DNA of 64,000 nucleotides from Pseudaquidulcibacter sp041917055 (GTDB lineage Bacteria; Pseudomonadota; Alphaproteobacteria; Caulobacterales; Aquidulcibacteraceae). The number at the start of each line of letters is the position of its first letter. The first letter of the stretch is position 1. The translations under genes and the position numbers were made by a program. The stretch lies in assembly GCA_041917055.1 (NCBI GenBank), contig JAYRYJ010000004.1:62001-126000 (forward strand). The letters are read 5' to 3'. The notes below the pieces were generated by a model that was not told the DNA's origin, did not search any database, and saw only the letters and a program-made list of their open reading frames with translations. Below are positions 42,834 through 51,684 of the stretch, piece after piece.

Positions 42834-44117
42834 ATGACCGCTATTATTGATATTATCGGACGTGAAATTCTGGATTCACGCGGCAACCCGACCGTCGAAG
42901 TTGATGTTTTACTTGAAAGCGGCGCGCATGGCCGGGCAATGGTTCCGTCGGGTGCTTCAACCGGCGCACATGAGGCTGTCGAGAAACGTGACGGTGACAA
43001 AGCCCGTTACAATGGTAAAGGCGTTTTGGATGCTGTTGATGCCGTGAATGGCGAAATTTTTCAAACCCTTTCCGGATTTGACGCGCTTGATCAAAGACAT
43101 ATTGACGAAGTTTTGATTGAACTTGACGGAACGCCTAATAAATCACGCCTTGGTGCAAACGCAATTTTGGGCGTATCATTAGCAGTGGCGCGTGCCGCTT
43201 CTGAAGCGGTTGATTTGCCATTATTCAATTATGTCGGCGGCGTTAATTCACGCGTGCTTCCTGTGCCAATGATGAATATCATCAATGGCGGCGCGCATGC
43301 TGACAACCCGATCGATATTCAAGAATTTATGGTAATGCCATTGGCTGCACCAAGCCTTGCCGAAGGTGTTCGCTGGGGTGCCGAAGTTTTCCATTCTTTG
43401 AAGTCAATCTTAAAATCAAAAGGCCACAATACAAATGTTGGCGACGAAGGTGGCTTTGCACCTAATATATCTTCCGCTGATGAGGCTTTAGCAACAATTG
43501 TGGAAGCCATTACTAAAGCAGGTTTTAAACCGGGCGAAGAAGTCGGTTTGGCACTTGATTGTGCATCAACCGAATATTTCAAAAACGGTAAATACGAAAT
43601 GGTGGGTGAAGGCAAATCTCTTAGCCCTGCCGAAAACGTAAAATTCCTCGAAAATCTTTGTTCAAAATACCCGATTTATTCAATTGAAGACGGCATGAGT
43701 GAAGACGATATGGAAGGTTGGGCCATGTTAACCGCCGCTTTGGGCAAAAAAGTGCAATTGGTTGGCGACGATTTATTTGTGACCAATCCAAAACGCTTGG
43801 CGCAAGGCATTAATGACGGTTTGGCAAATTCAATATTGGTGAAAGTCAACCAAATCGGCACACTTTCTGAAACTTTGGATGCTGTCGATATGGCCCATCG
43901 CGCTGGTTATACTGCTGTTATGAGCCACCGATCCGGCGAAACCGAGGATTCAACAATTGCTGATTTAGCAGTTGCAACCAATTGCGGTCAAATCAAGACT
44001 GGTTCATTGTCGCGTTCGGATAGGATTGCTAAATATAATCAATTAATTCGTATCGAAGAAATGCTGGGCAACCAGGCGGTTTATGCGGGTTTCGGCGCAC
44101 TTAAACAAAAACGATAA
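42834..44117 (+). CDS. eno: Enolase
   Basis: Interconverts 2-phosphoglycerate and phosphoenolpyruvate. The 427-aa product has the N-terminal REILDSRGNPTVEVDV segment, the metal-binding acidic residues of the barrel (SIEDGM, GDDLFVTN) and the SHRSGETED active-site loop. AAGGAG precedes the ATG. In alphaproteobacteria eno usually begins the eno-ftsB-pdhABC cluster, which is interrupted here after ftsB. Confidence 0.97.
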   Translation: MTAIIDIIGREILDSRGNPTVEVDVLLESGAHGRAMVPSGASTGAHEAVEKRDGDKARYNGKGVLDAVDAVNGEIFQTLSGFDALDQRHIDEVLIELDGTPNKSRLGANAILGVSLAVARAASEAVDLPLFNYVGGVNSRVLPVPMMNIINGGAHADNPIDIQEFMVMPLAAPSLAEGVRWGAEVFHSLKSILKSKGHNTNVGDEGGFAPNISSADEALATIVEAITKAGFKPGEEVGLALDCASTEYFKNGKYEMVGEGKSLSPAENVKFLENLCSKYPIYSIEDGMSEDDMEGWAMLTAALGKKVQLVGDDLFVTNPKRLAQGINDGLANSILVKVNQIGTLSETLDAVDMAHRAGYTAVMSHRSGETEDSTIADLAVATNCGQIKTGSLSRSDRIAKYNQLIRIEEMLGNQAVYAGFGALKQKR

Positions 44118-44140
44118 TTTGCAAATAGAAATGATAAGAG

Positions 44141-44169
44141 GGCGGTTGCGGCAAAGCGACCGCCTTTTT
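44141..44169 (+). terminator. Rho-independent terminator after eno
   Basis: A 9-bp GC-rich stem with one G-U pair (44141-44149 with 44156-44164) and a 6-nt loop is followed by five T. It separates eno from ftsB, which would need read-through or its own promoter. Confidence 0.85.
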
Positions 44170-44207
44170 GTTTACTTTTCCTAAACCAAAAAACGCAATA
44201 AAGCCTT

Positions 44208-44501
44208 ATGCGTTTCCCAATTCCGACAACACCTGCAAAAGTGGTTTTTGTTTTAATGGTCATGTTCCTTGCAGCACAGGCATTCTTGGGTGAACAAGGT
44301 ATCCTAAAGTGGCGCGTCTATTCCTTGCAATCTGATGAATTGGCAAAAGAAAAATCGGCATTGGTCGCTGAGCGTGAGGGTTTGGAAAAGCAAATTGCAC
44401 TATTGAAAAACGGAACCGCAAGCCGTGACTATGTTGAGGAATTGGCGATGAATAAACTCGGCATGGTTGGTGAAAACGACATAATTGTCAAAATTCCTTA
44501 A
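44208..44501 (+). CDS. ftsB: Septum formation initiator FtsB/DivIC family
   Basis: A 97-aa bitopic division protein with one transmembrane helix (about 12-32), a coiled coil (about 38-68; SDELAKEKSALVAEREGLEK) and a short C-terminal domain ending in LGMVGENDIIVKIP, typical of FtsB/DivIC. It links FtsL and FtsQ in the divisome. Its place after eno is conserved. Its stop is 2 nt from the stop of the convergent gene. Confidence 0.88.
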   Translation: MRFPIPTTPAKVVFVLMVMFLAAQAFLGEQGILKWRVYSLQSDELAKEKSALVAEREGLEKQIALLKNGTASRDYVEELAMNKLGMVGENDIIVKIP

Positions 44502-44503
44502 TA

Positions 44504-45580
44504 TTAATTGCGAATACCGCCGGCATTAACTTTGGCGCGCAACTCATTGACCGCCTGCAATACTTTATCCGGAAGTTTACCTGAGTATTTAGTTAGATAG
44601 GCATCAATCAATTTATTGCTGTCATTTTGAAGCTTATGGACCTGGTCTTCCTTATATTTTCGAGTTCCTAAACCAATACCAATTGAATTTAAATGCGTAT
44701 CGGCGTTAATTTCCTTTATTAAATTATTTGCGATATCCACATTATTTTTGATCGTGTCGAAAAGCCTATCGTAATCTGCAACAATTTTTTCCTCTAGAAT
44801 AGTTTGTTTTTGTTTTGCATCAGAAATATTTGTAGGTGTATCAATTTTATGTTCGGCATGGCCTTTTTGAAATGCCGCAGTATCTTGATGGGTAAGCCAA
44901 ACCAATTCGTCATTGATGAATGAAAAAGAATATAGGCCGTAATCTAGTGACACCGTACCATATAAGTCAGTTTTTCGGTCGGGTGCGCCCAATATGGATA
45001 TAACTTGATTAACATTAGAATTCCAATTCACACCCTTGGCAGGTAAACCTTTGAAGGGCTTTCCGGTGTTATTTGCTTCCCAGGGCGTGCCTTTAAAGGT
45101 TATGCTGCCTAAAACAGTGTCATAAACGTAGCTGACTTCATAGCCAAAATCCAAATATTGGCCTTTCGAGTTCGCTTGCCCTAATATCTTTATCGCATCT
45201 TCCTTAGGCAATAGCAAAATACGCGCGCAAGCGGGGTTATTGAAAACATAATTGCAATCGCTTTTGCCGAGGTCGCCGATATATTGGTTATTGCTTGCGA
45301 CAGGTGATGGTTCGGCCTTTGCGGTAACTCCTATTTCAATTTCCGTCGGGCAGCCGTTTGATTTAACCACGCCTCCGTCAAAAGGACACGCATCTTGGGC
45401 ATTCTCAATTCCATCATTGTCATTATCATTAGATTGTTCCGGAGGTGGAAAAGTGATTTCCGAGGCGGCAGATATTACGTTATCAATTCCAATTTCTGCT
45501 GCATTCACTGTTTGTGACTGAAAACACAAAGCAAAAAGAAGTACCGACCAAGATACATTGTTTCCTTCTAATTTAGCCAA
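44504..45580 (-). CDS. Exported protein with TSP3-like motif and two BamE-like repeats
   Basis: A 358-aa protein with a signal peptide (to about residue 28, VNAA), a calcium-binding-type motif DNDNDGIENAQDACP near residue 52 (as in thrombospondin type-3/OmpA linkers), a Cys109/Cys118 pair, and two successive segments reading like BamE/SmpA folds (KILGQANSKGQY near 131; VISILGAPDRKTDLYG near 193). A helical C-terminus ends in VNAGGIRN. It is clearly paralogous to the next gene. The function is unknown; an envelope role is inferred from export. Confidence 0.65.
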   Translation of the reverse strand: MAKLEGNNVSWSVLLFALCFQSQTVNAAEIGIDNVISAASEITFPPPEQSNDNDNDGIENAQDACPFDGGVVKSNGCPTEIEIGVTAKAEPSPVASNNQYIGDLGKSDCNYVFNNPACARILLLPKEDAIKILGQANSKGQYLDFGYEVSYVYDTVLGSITFKGTPWEANNTGKPFKGLPAKGVNWNSNVNQVISILGAPDRKTDLYGTVSLDYGLYSFSFINDELVWLTHQDTAAFQKGHAEHKIDTPTNISDAKQKQTILEEKIVADYDRLFDTIKNNVDIANNLIKEINADTHLNSIGIGLGTRKYKEDQVHKLQNDSNKLIDAYLTKYSGKLPDKVLQAVNELRAKVNAGGIRN

Positions 45581-45758
45581 ATCTTCCCCCGAAGTTGCAA
45601 ACTATTCTCAATTGAAGGGATGTTATAATTGAAGAAAAAGTCAATAATATGGCGTTTCAAACGCATTAGAGCAAATCTGCAAAAATGATTATATTGTCAA
45701 ATTTCCCTATTGGCTTATTAATCAAAGACAAATTATCATACGCGTTGATGGAATGAAC

Positions 45759-46637
45759 CTAATTATTGTATTTGATTCCGCCCGCATTCACCCGTCGTCG
45801 CAATTCCGTTACCCCATTTTTTACTTCCGAGGTCATTTTCCCAGAGTATTTCTTCTCAAAATCGTCGATTAATTCGTTGCATTCGCCCTGAAGGCGGCGA
45901 ACTTTGTCTTCTTTAGATTTTTTATCACTCAAAAACTGACCGTTTTGGTAATAGAATTTCATGCTATCATATTCGGCGATTGTATTGTTGGTAACATTAA
46001 CAATATTACCAACTCGGTCATCGAGCGCATTGAAATCCGCTACCATTTCGTCTTCGAGCGTAACAGGTTTTGCCACTTTTTTGGATGGAGACGACCAATA
46101 TTTAGCGAAGGCCTCGCTGTTTCTAGTCGCAAGAATGTCCAATTTGTTGTCATGAAAAGTGAATTTATAAGGACCGTAATATAGGGCCTTATAGGAATTG
46201 ACCGCTTCTTTACTATCTGGTTGACCAAGTTTTGCGATTAATTGTTCTGGCGAAGCACCCCAATTAACTCCATCTGCCGGTTGGCCCTTAAATGGTTTGA
46301 ATACACTGCCGTATGAGTCCCATTTAACTCCGAAAAACCACATTCCTTCAACTAATTTAGCATTGTCAGAATATTCAAACTCAACGCCGTGTCGTAAGTA
46401 TTGTTCGTCAGACGATTTTGTTTCGCCCTTGCCTAAGAGTTCTCGAATTTGGTCGCGCGGCATACCCATAAACCGCTCGCAATCGGGGTTTCTATATATG
46501 TATTTACAATCAGCACTTGATAATTTGGAAATGAGATTCTGAGAAGTTTCCGAATGTGCTATGGAGCTAAATGCGGTTATCGCAATCGGAAGGCCGGCGC
46601 AAAACTTCAACAAAGTCTTTTTATATTTGATTGTCAT
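45759..46637 (-). CDS. Exported protein with two BamE-like repeats, paralogue of 44504-45580
   Basis: A 292-aa protein with a signal peptide (to about residue 29). It shares with its neighbour the Cys pair (Cys44/Cys53, SADCKYIYRNPDCERF), the block PFKGQPADGVNWG, two BamE-like repeats (ELLGKGETKS; LIAKLGQPDSKEA with YYGPYKFTF) and the C-terminal helix ending ELRRRVNAGGIK. It lacks the TSP3-like insert. The two genes run in the same direction 178 bp apart, opposite to the eno/pdh genes around them. Confidence 0.65.
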   Translation of the reverse strand: MTIKYKKTLLKFCAGLPIAITAFSSIAHSETSQNLISKLSSADCKYIYRNPDCERFMGMPRDQIRELLGKGETKSSDEQYLRHGVEFEYSDNAKLVEGMWFFGVKWDSYGSVFKPFKGQPADGVNWGASPEQLIAKLGQPDSKEAVNSYKALYYGPYKFTFHDNKLDILATRNSEAFAKYWSSPSKKVAKPVTLEDEMVADFNALDDRVGNIVNVTNNTIAEYDSMKFYYQNGQFLSDKKSKEDKVRRLQGECNELIDDFEKKYSGKMTSEVKNGVTELRRRVNAGGIKYNN

Positions 46638-46869
46638 TTATTTTCGTTTCCCAATTAACTTCAATTTTTAATATGACTATTGCTAAGCAAAAATGTCAAT
46701 AATTAGGCAAAAGGATTGGTTTGCCGAATTCGGGGCGAAAAATAGATCCGAAAAAGATTTTATGCTCACAGTTTTAGCATAGCACATATCGCAAAATGGA
46801 GGTGTTAATCTGGCTAGACGTGGCGGTATATGCACATTATCATGTTCGACTAAAGTTTGAGAGGGAATA

Positions 46870-47889
46870 ATGGCGAGTAAAAAGCCTGCTGCTTCAAAAG
46901 AAACCAATAATGCGCCGCATTTATCCAATGTCGCCACACGCGACGAAATGCTTCAATACTACCGTGAAATGCTTCTAATTCGCCGCTTTGAGGAAAAAGC
47001 GGGGCAATTATATGGCATGGGCTTAATCGCTGGTTTCTGCCATTTATATATTGGGCAAGAGGCGGTTGTGGTTGGTGTTAATTCCGCCCAAAAAGAAACT
47101 GATTCTATTATTACAGGCTATCGTGACCATGGTCACATGTTGGCGGCGGGTATTTCGGCGCGCGAAATTATGGCTGAACTGACAGGTCGTGCAACTGGCT
47201 GTTCAAAAGGCAAGGGCGGCTCGATGCATATGTTCTCGCAAGAAAAGAAATTCTATGGCGGTCATGGTATTGTTGGTGCCCAAGTGGCTCTCGGCACTGG
47301 TCTTGCATTTGCGCACAATTATAATAATGACAATGGCGTAACACTTGCCTATTTCGGCGATGGTGCGGCAAACCAAGGCCAAGTTTATGAAGCATTTAAT
47401 ATGGCAAGTCTTTGGAAGCTCCCGATTGTCTATATTATTGAAAATAATCAATACGCTATGGGCACATCTATTGAGCGTCATGCAGCGGAAACCGAATTAT
47501 ACAAGCGCGGAATTTCGTTTGAAATCGTCGGTGAGGCAGTCGATGGCATGGATGTTTTAGCTGTAAAAGAGGCCGCACTTCGCGCAATAGACCACGCACG
47601 TTCCGGAAAAGGTCCATATCTTTTGGAAATGAAGACTTATCGCTATCGCGGACATTCAATGTCGGACCCGGCGAAATATCGCCCGAAAGATGAACCTAAA
47701 CAAATTCGTGACACCAAAGATCCAATCGATTTTGTGAAAAACTACGGTATTGAACACGGGCTTTTCAGCGAAGATGATTTGAAAAATATCGATAAAGAGG
47801 TTAAGGAAATAGTCGCTGATGCTGCTGAATTTGCGCAAACCAGCCCTGAACCGGATATGAATGAATTGATGACGGATATTTATCTGTAA
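46870..47889 (+). CDS. pdhA: Pyruvate dehydrogenase E1 component, alpha subunit
   Basis: Decarboxylates pyruvate with thiamine diphosphate as half of the E1 heterotetramer. The 339-aa product has the TPP motif starting GDGAANQGQVYEAFN at residue 163 and the conserved serine loop YRGHSMSDPAKYR. GAGAGGG precedes the ATG. In relatives pdhB follows directly; here a gene for an exported repeat protein lies between them. Confidence 0.97.
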   Translation: MASKKPAASKETNNAPHLSNVATRDEMLQYYREMLLIRRFEEKAGQLYGMGLIAGFCHLYIGQEAVVVGVNSAQKETDSIITGYRDHGHMLAAGISAREIMAELTGRATGCSKGKGGSMHMFSQEKKFYGGHGIVGAQVALGTGLAFAHNYNNDNGVTLAYFGDGAANQGQVYEAFNMASLWKLPIVYIIENNQYAMGTSIERHAAETELYKRGISFEIVGEAVDGMDVLAVKEAALRAIDHARSGKGPYLLEMKTYRYRGHSMSDPAKYRPKDEPKQIRDTKDPIDFVKNYGIEHGLFSEDDLKNIDKEVKEIVADAAEFAQTSPEPDMNELMTDIYL

Positions 47890-47945
47890 TCGTGTAGAAT
47901 GCCATGAGTTGGCACGCCTTGTGCCGACTTAATTTGGAGATTTTA

Positions 47946-48896
47946 ATGAAACCATCTGCTAAAATCGGCACAAGAAGTTCCGTAATCGCAATTATCGCCG
48001 CTTTTGTGTGTGGCGGTTCCTTGATGGCACAAAACGCCCCTGCAACTCCGCCCGCGCCACCTGCGGTTGCGCCTGTACCTGAAGTTAGCGTGACAGTACC
48101 ACGTCATCGCGGTATTATTGGCGAAGGTTATCCTGAAAAAATGACCTATACTGCAACTTGTCCGAAATTTGTCTTTGATATTTCTTCAAGCGCGGTGCAA
48201 GAAAGCACTAATCGCGCATTTGTTGAAGGTGAAATCGCACGACTTCCGGCATTGAAAGACAAATGGGACGATTACGAATTATGCCTAAAAACTAATTTCG
48301 ATTTGGACAGGGATATAATCAAAAATTCCATCAATACCGCGCTTAGTGGCTATATAAACAATGACAAAGTTTATGGCGATGATGTCTATGACGCTGTGGA
48401 TGCCGCGTGGCAGGTCATTTTGAAAAATGAGAAGGCTCAGAAAAAAATAACCGAAGACGCCTATGTGTCAAATTGGAAAGCACCAGAAGGTGTATTCAAA
48501 GGATATTTCACCGGCACCAAGCCAGAAGATGTAAAATACATTGCGAGCTGCCCGGCATATACGCCGGAAGTTACGGCTCAATTGATTGGCACTGTGCAAA
48601 CGCGTGCGCGCCTAATGCAGATAATTGACGTCATTAAAGCCGAAACTACAAGAAGGCAGTCTCACGCCGATTGTCGCCAAAAGCAAGCTGTTGAGGATTT
48701 TATGGCTTTGCAAAAAGCGATGATTGCAAGTTTCACCGACAATACTTGGACTCCTGAGTATGAGGCATATCGCAAAAAACTTGAAGTATTTAACAATGTT
48801 GTTGAAGGGCTAAAAATGCCCGGCGGTATTTTAGCGCCAAAAGCTGCGCCGGCGAAACCGCCTGCAAAACCTAATAAAGCCAAACAGAAAAACTAA
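47946..48896 (+). CDS. Exported protein with an internal duplication, between pdhA and pdhB
   Basis: A 316-aa protein with a signal peptide ending at SLMA (about 28), a Pro/Ala-rich linker (30-47), two homologous segments (about 60-120 and 188-250) and a Lys/Pro/Ala tail. The repeats align at YTATCP/YIASCP, and each has a second Cys exactly 41 residues on (Cys72-Cys113; Cys202-Cys243). The ATG at 47946 follows TTGGAGA; an ATG at 47904 gives no signal peptide. No family was recognised. It lies in the pdh operon yet is predicted to leave the cytoplasm. Confidence 0.7.
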   Translation: MKPSAKIGTRSSVIAIIAAFVCGGSLMAQNAPATPPAPPAVAPVPEVSVTVPRHRGIIGEGYPEKMTYTATCPKFVFDISSSAVQESTNRAFVEGEIARLPALKDKWDDYELCLKTNFDLDRDIIKNSINTALSGYINNDKVYGDDVYDAVDAAWQVILKNEKAQKKITEDAYVSNWKAPEGVFKGYFTGTKPEDVKYIASCPAYTPEVTAQLIGTVQTRARLMQIIDVIKAETTRRQSHADCRQKQAVEDFMALQKAMIASFTDNTWTPEYEAYRKKLEVFNNVVEGLKMPGGILAPKAAPAKPPAKPNKAKQKN

Positions 48897-48917
48897 TCGA
48901 ATATCGGGGGACAAGAA

Positions 48918-50252
48918 TTGGCAATTGAAATCACTATGCCGGCGCTTTCGCCAACAATGGAAGAAGGCACTTTGGCGAAATGGTTGGTCAAAGTCGGTGA
49001 CGAAGTAAAGGCTGGCGACCCGCTTGCCGAAATCGAAACCGACAAGGCGACAATGGAAGTTGAAGCAGTCGATGAAGGTATTATTGAGGCGCTCTTAGTT
49101 GATGCCGGAACGCAAGGCATAAAAGTCAATAGCCCTATTGCGCTTATTAAAGGTGATAGCGACGAAATTGCCAAACCTGCAGCTAAAATTGAATCGCCAC
49201 CACCTTCAATAAATATCTCTAAACCAAGTGCGCCAATAGTCTCTGAAAAAGATTGGGATTCTTCAACCGAAACCACCAAAACCACGGTTCGCGACGCGTT
49301 GCGCGATGCAATGGCGGAAGAAATGCGCCGTGACGATAAAGTCTTTTTGATGGGTGAAGAAGTTGCGCAATATCAAGGCGCTTATAAAGTTTCGCGCGGT
49401 CTTTTGGACGAGTTTGGACCAAAACGTGTAATTGATACACCAATTACTGAACATGGTTTTGCGGGCCTTGCGACCGGTGCAGCAATGGCGGGATTAAAAC
49501 CGATTGTCGAATTCATGACCATGAATTTTGCGATGCAGGCAATTGACCACATTATCAATTCCGCCGCGAAAGCGCTTTATATGTCGGGTGGTCAGATTTC
49601 GACTTCGATAGTTTTCCGTGGTCCCAATGGTGCTGCGGCACGCGTCGGCGCACAACATTCACAAGATTATTCATCTTGGTATGCGCATGTTCCCGGCCTA
49701 AAAGTCATTGCACCTTATGATGCCGCAGATGCCAAAGGTCTTTTGAAGGCCGCAATTCGTGATCCGAACCCGATTGTGTTTTTGGAACACGAAATGATGT
49801 ATGGCCTTGAATTCGATGTGCCCAATGATGATGATTGGATTGTTCCAATCGGCAAGGCAAAAATTCGCCGCAATGGTTCGCATATCACGCTAACGGCGCA
49901 TTCGCGTATGGTTGGTCATGCCTTGAAAGCCGCCGACGAATTGGCAGGCTTGGGTATTGAATGCGAAGTGATTGACCTTAGAACTATTCGCCCACTTGAT
50001 ATGACAAGCATTATCGAAAGTGTTCAAAAAACCAATCATTTGGTTACGGTTGAAGAGGGTTGGGGGCCGATGGGCGTCGGCGCGGAAATTATTGCGCGCG
50101 TTATCGACGAGGCTTTTGATTGGCTTGATGCGCCGCCTGCTAGGGTTCACCAAAAAGATACGCCACTTCCTTATGCTGCTAATCTTGAACAGGCTAGTTT
50201 GCCGCAACCGCATGATATTGTCGCTGCCGTGCGCAAAGTTTTGAATAAGTAG
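48918..50252 (+). CDS. pdhB: Pyruvate dehydrogenase E1 component, beta subunit with lipoyl domain
   Basis: The 444-aa E1-beta carries its own N-terminal lipoyl domain (residues 2-78, lipoyl Lys43 in ETDKATME), a hallmark of alphaproteobacteria, then a linker and the transketolase-like domain (from about 120). The start is TTG at 48918 with CGGGGGA upstream; the next ATG would delete the first strand of the lipoyl domain. It lies 9 nt before pdhC. Confidence 0.96.
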   Translation: MAIEITMPALSPTMEEGTLAKWLVKVGDEVKAGDPLAEIETDKATMEVEAVDEGIIEALLVDAGTQGIKVNSPIALIKGDSDEIAKPAAKIESPPPSINISKPSAPIVSEKDWDSSTETTKTTVRDALRDAMAEEMRRDDKVFLMGEEVAQYQGAYKVSRGLLDEFGPKRVIDTPITEHGFAGLATGAAMAGLKPIVEFMTMNFAMQAIDHIINSAAKALYMSGGQISTSIVFRGPNGAAARVGAQHSQDYSSWYAHVPGLKVIAPYDAADAKGLLKAAIRDPNPIVFLEHEMMYGLEFDVPNDDDWIVPIGKAKIRRNGSHITLTAHSRMVGHALKAADELAGLGIECEVIDLRTIRPLDMTSIIESVQKTNHLVTVEEGWGPMGVGAEIIARVIDEAFDWLDAPPARVHQKDTPLPYAANLEQASLPQPHDIVAAVRKVLNK

Positions 50253-50261
50253 GGGGAAGGT

Positions 50262-51503
50262 ATGCCGATTGATATTCTTATGCCTGCATTATCCCCGACG
50301 ATGGAAGACGGCGTTCTTGCAAAATGGCACGTTAAAGTCGGTGATATCGTAAAATCCGGTGATATTTTAGCCGAGATCGAAACTGACAAAGCCACCATGG
50401 AATTTGAGGCAGTTGACGAAGGTGCAATCCTTGAAATCCTAATTCCAGAAGGCACGCAAGGTGTAAAAATCAATACGCCAATCGCAAGAATGGAAGGAGA
50501 GGGTGGTTTGGTTGCCCCTGTTGCCGTTTCAAGCGCTGCACCACAAGCGCATGAAGCGCCAAAACCTGCCGCTGCCGCGGTTTCTGCGCCAATTAAGACC
50601 GAAGGCACGCGCATTTTCGCGTCACCTTTGGCGAAACGTATTGCCGCCCTCAATGGGATTGATCTAGCGACAATTAAAGGCACTGGGCCAAATGGACGTA
50701 TTGTAAAGGCCGATGTCGAGGGCGCACCTAAATCTGCGCCTGTCGTTAAACCAACCGTCGCAGCCGCAACTGAACGCGCACCAAGCACAATCAAGGGTCT
50801 TCCTTATGCCGATGGAACTTATGACATTGTGCCACTTGACGGAATGCGCCGCACAATCGCAAAACGACTTTCAGATAGTTTCCGCGACGTTCCACACTTC
50901 CCGCTTAATGTCGATATTGAAATCGACAAATTGCTTGAAGTCCGCAAAGCCATTAACACGCAGGCCGAAGCAATGGGCGGCAAAATTTCAGTCAATGATT
51001 TGATTATCAAGGCTGCGGCTTTGGCACTTAAAGCTGTTCCTGCCGCGAATGCATCCTATACTGATGAAGGCATTTTGATGCATCATCATGCGGATATTTC
51101 GGTTGCCGTGGCAATTGACGGCGGCCTTATCACACCTGTGGTTCGAAACGCAGAATCCAAAGGTCTCTTGCAAATTTCGAGCGAAGTCAAAACCCTTGCC
51201 GATAAAGCAAAAGCCCGCAAATTAATGCCCGAAGAATATACGGGCGGCACATTTAGTGTTTCAAACCTTGGAATGTTCGGAATTAAATCCTTCTCCTCCA
51301 TCATTAATGAGCCACAAGGCTGCATTATGTCGGTGGGCGCGGGTGAACAAAGGCCAATTGTCAAAAACGGTGCATTGGCAATCGCCAATGTTATGAGTGT
51401 GACATTAACATGTGATCACCGGGTGGTTGATGGCGCGGTTGGCGCGAAATTCCTTCAAGTTTTTAAAGGATTGCTCGAAGAGCCTTTGGGAATGATGCTT
51501 TAA
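50262..51503 (+). CDS. pdhC: Dihydrolipoamide acetyltransferase (E2) of pyruvate dehydrogenase
   Basis: The E2 core transfers acetyl groups from lipoate to CoA. The 413-aa product has one lipoyl domain (Lys43 in ETDKATME), an Ala/Pro linker, a peripheral-subunit-binding domain (about 120-158; ASPLAKRIAALNGIDL) and the catalytic domain with the DHRVVDG motif near the C-terminus. The E3 gene lpd, often next, is absent from this cluster. Confidence 0.96.
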   Translation: MPIDILMPALSPTMEDGVLAKWHVKVGDIVKSGDILAEIETDKATMEFEAVDEGAILEILIPEGTQGVKINTPIARMEGEGGLVAPVAVSSAAPQAHEAPKPAAAAVSAPIKTEGTRIFASPLAKRIAALNGIDLATIKGTGPNGRIVKADVEGAPKSAPVVKPTVAAATERAPSTIKGLPYADGTYDIVPLDGMRRTIAKRLSDSFRDVPHFPLNVDIEIDKLLEVRKAINTQAEAMGGKISVNDLIIKAAALALKAVPAANASYTDEGILMHHHADISVAVAIDGGLITPVVRNAESKGLLQISSEVKTLADKAKARKLMPEEYTGGTFSVSNLGMFGIKSFSSIINEPQGCIMSVGAGEQRPIVKNGALAIANVMSVTLTCDHRVVDGAVGAKFLQVFKGLLEEPLGMML

Positions 51504-51570
51504 AGGTTAGGCAATTTGGGCAACGCGATTTTTGGCGATAGGCGATTTGACAAAGTCGTCACTAACCTAA

Positions 51571-51675
51571 ATGGCGGAGATTCCTATTATGCAGCGTGCG
51601 GTATTAAGGGGTGTTTGCTGGATTAATACCAAAGAACATGACAATGCACTTGCCCTTAAAACAATAAAAAGCTAA
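51571..51675 (+). CDS. Possible 34-aa leader ORF upstream of fabD
   Basis: An open frame from the ATG at 51571 (or from an inner ATG at 51589 with GGCGGAG upstream) ends at 51675, 9 nt before fabD. The encoded peptide has no recognised family. It could be a short leader peptide or chance; there is no codon-level evidence beyond the ribosome-binding site and its location. Confidence 0.22.
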   Translation: MAEIPIMQRAVLRGVCWINTKEHDNALALKTIKS

Positions 51676-51684
51676 CGCAGCGGA

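Noticed and set aside
50171..50794. 207-aa minus-strand frame within pdhC
   Set aside because: It is a shadow of the Ala/Pro-rich lipoyl-linker coding sequence; low complexity and no family features.
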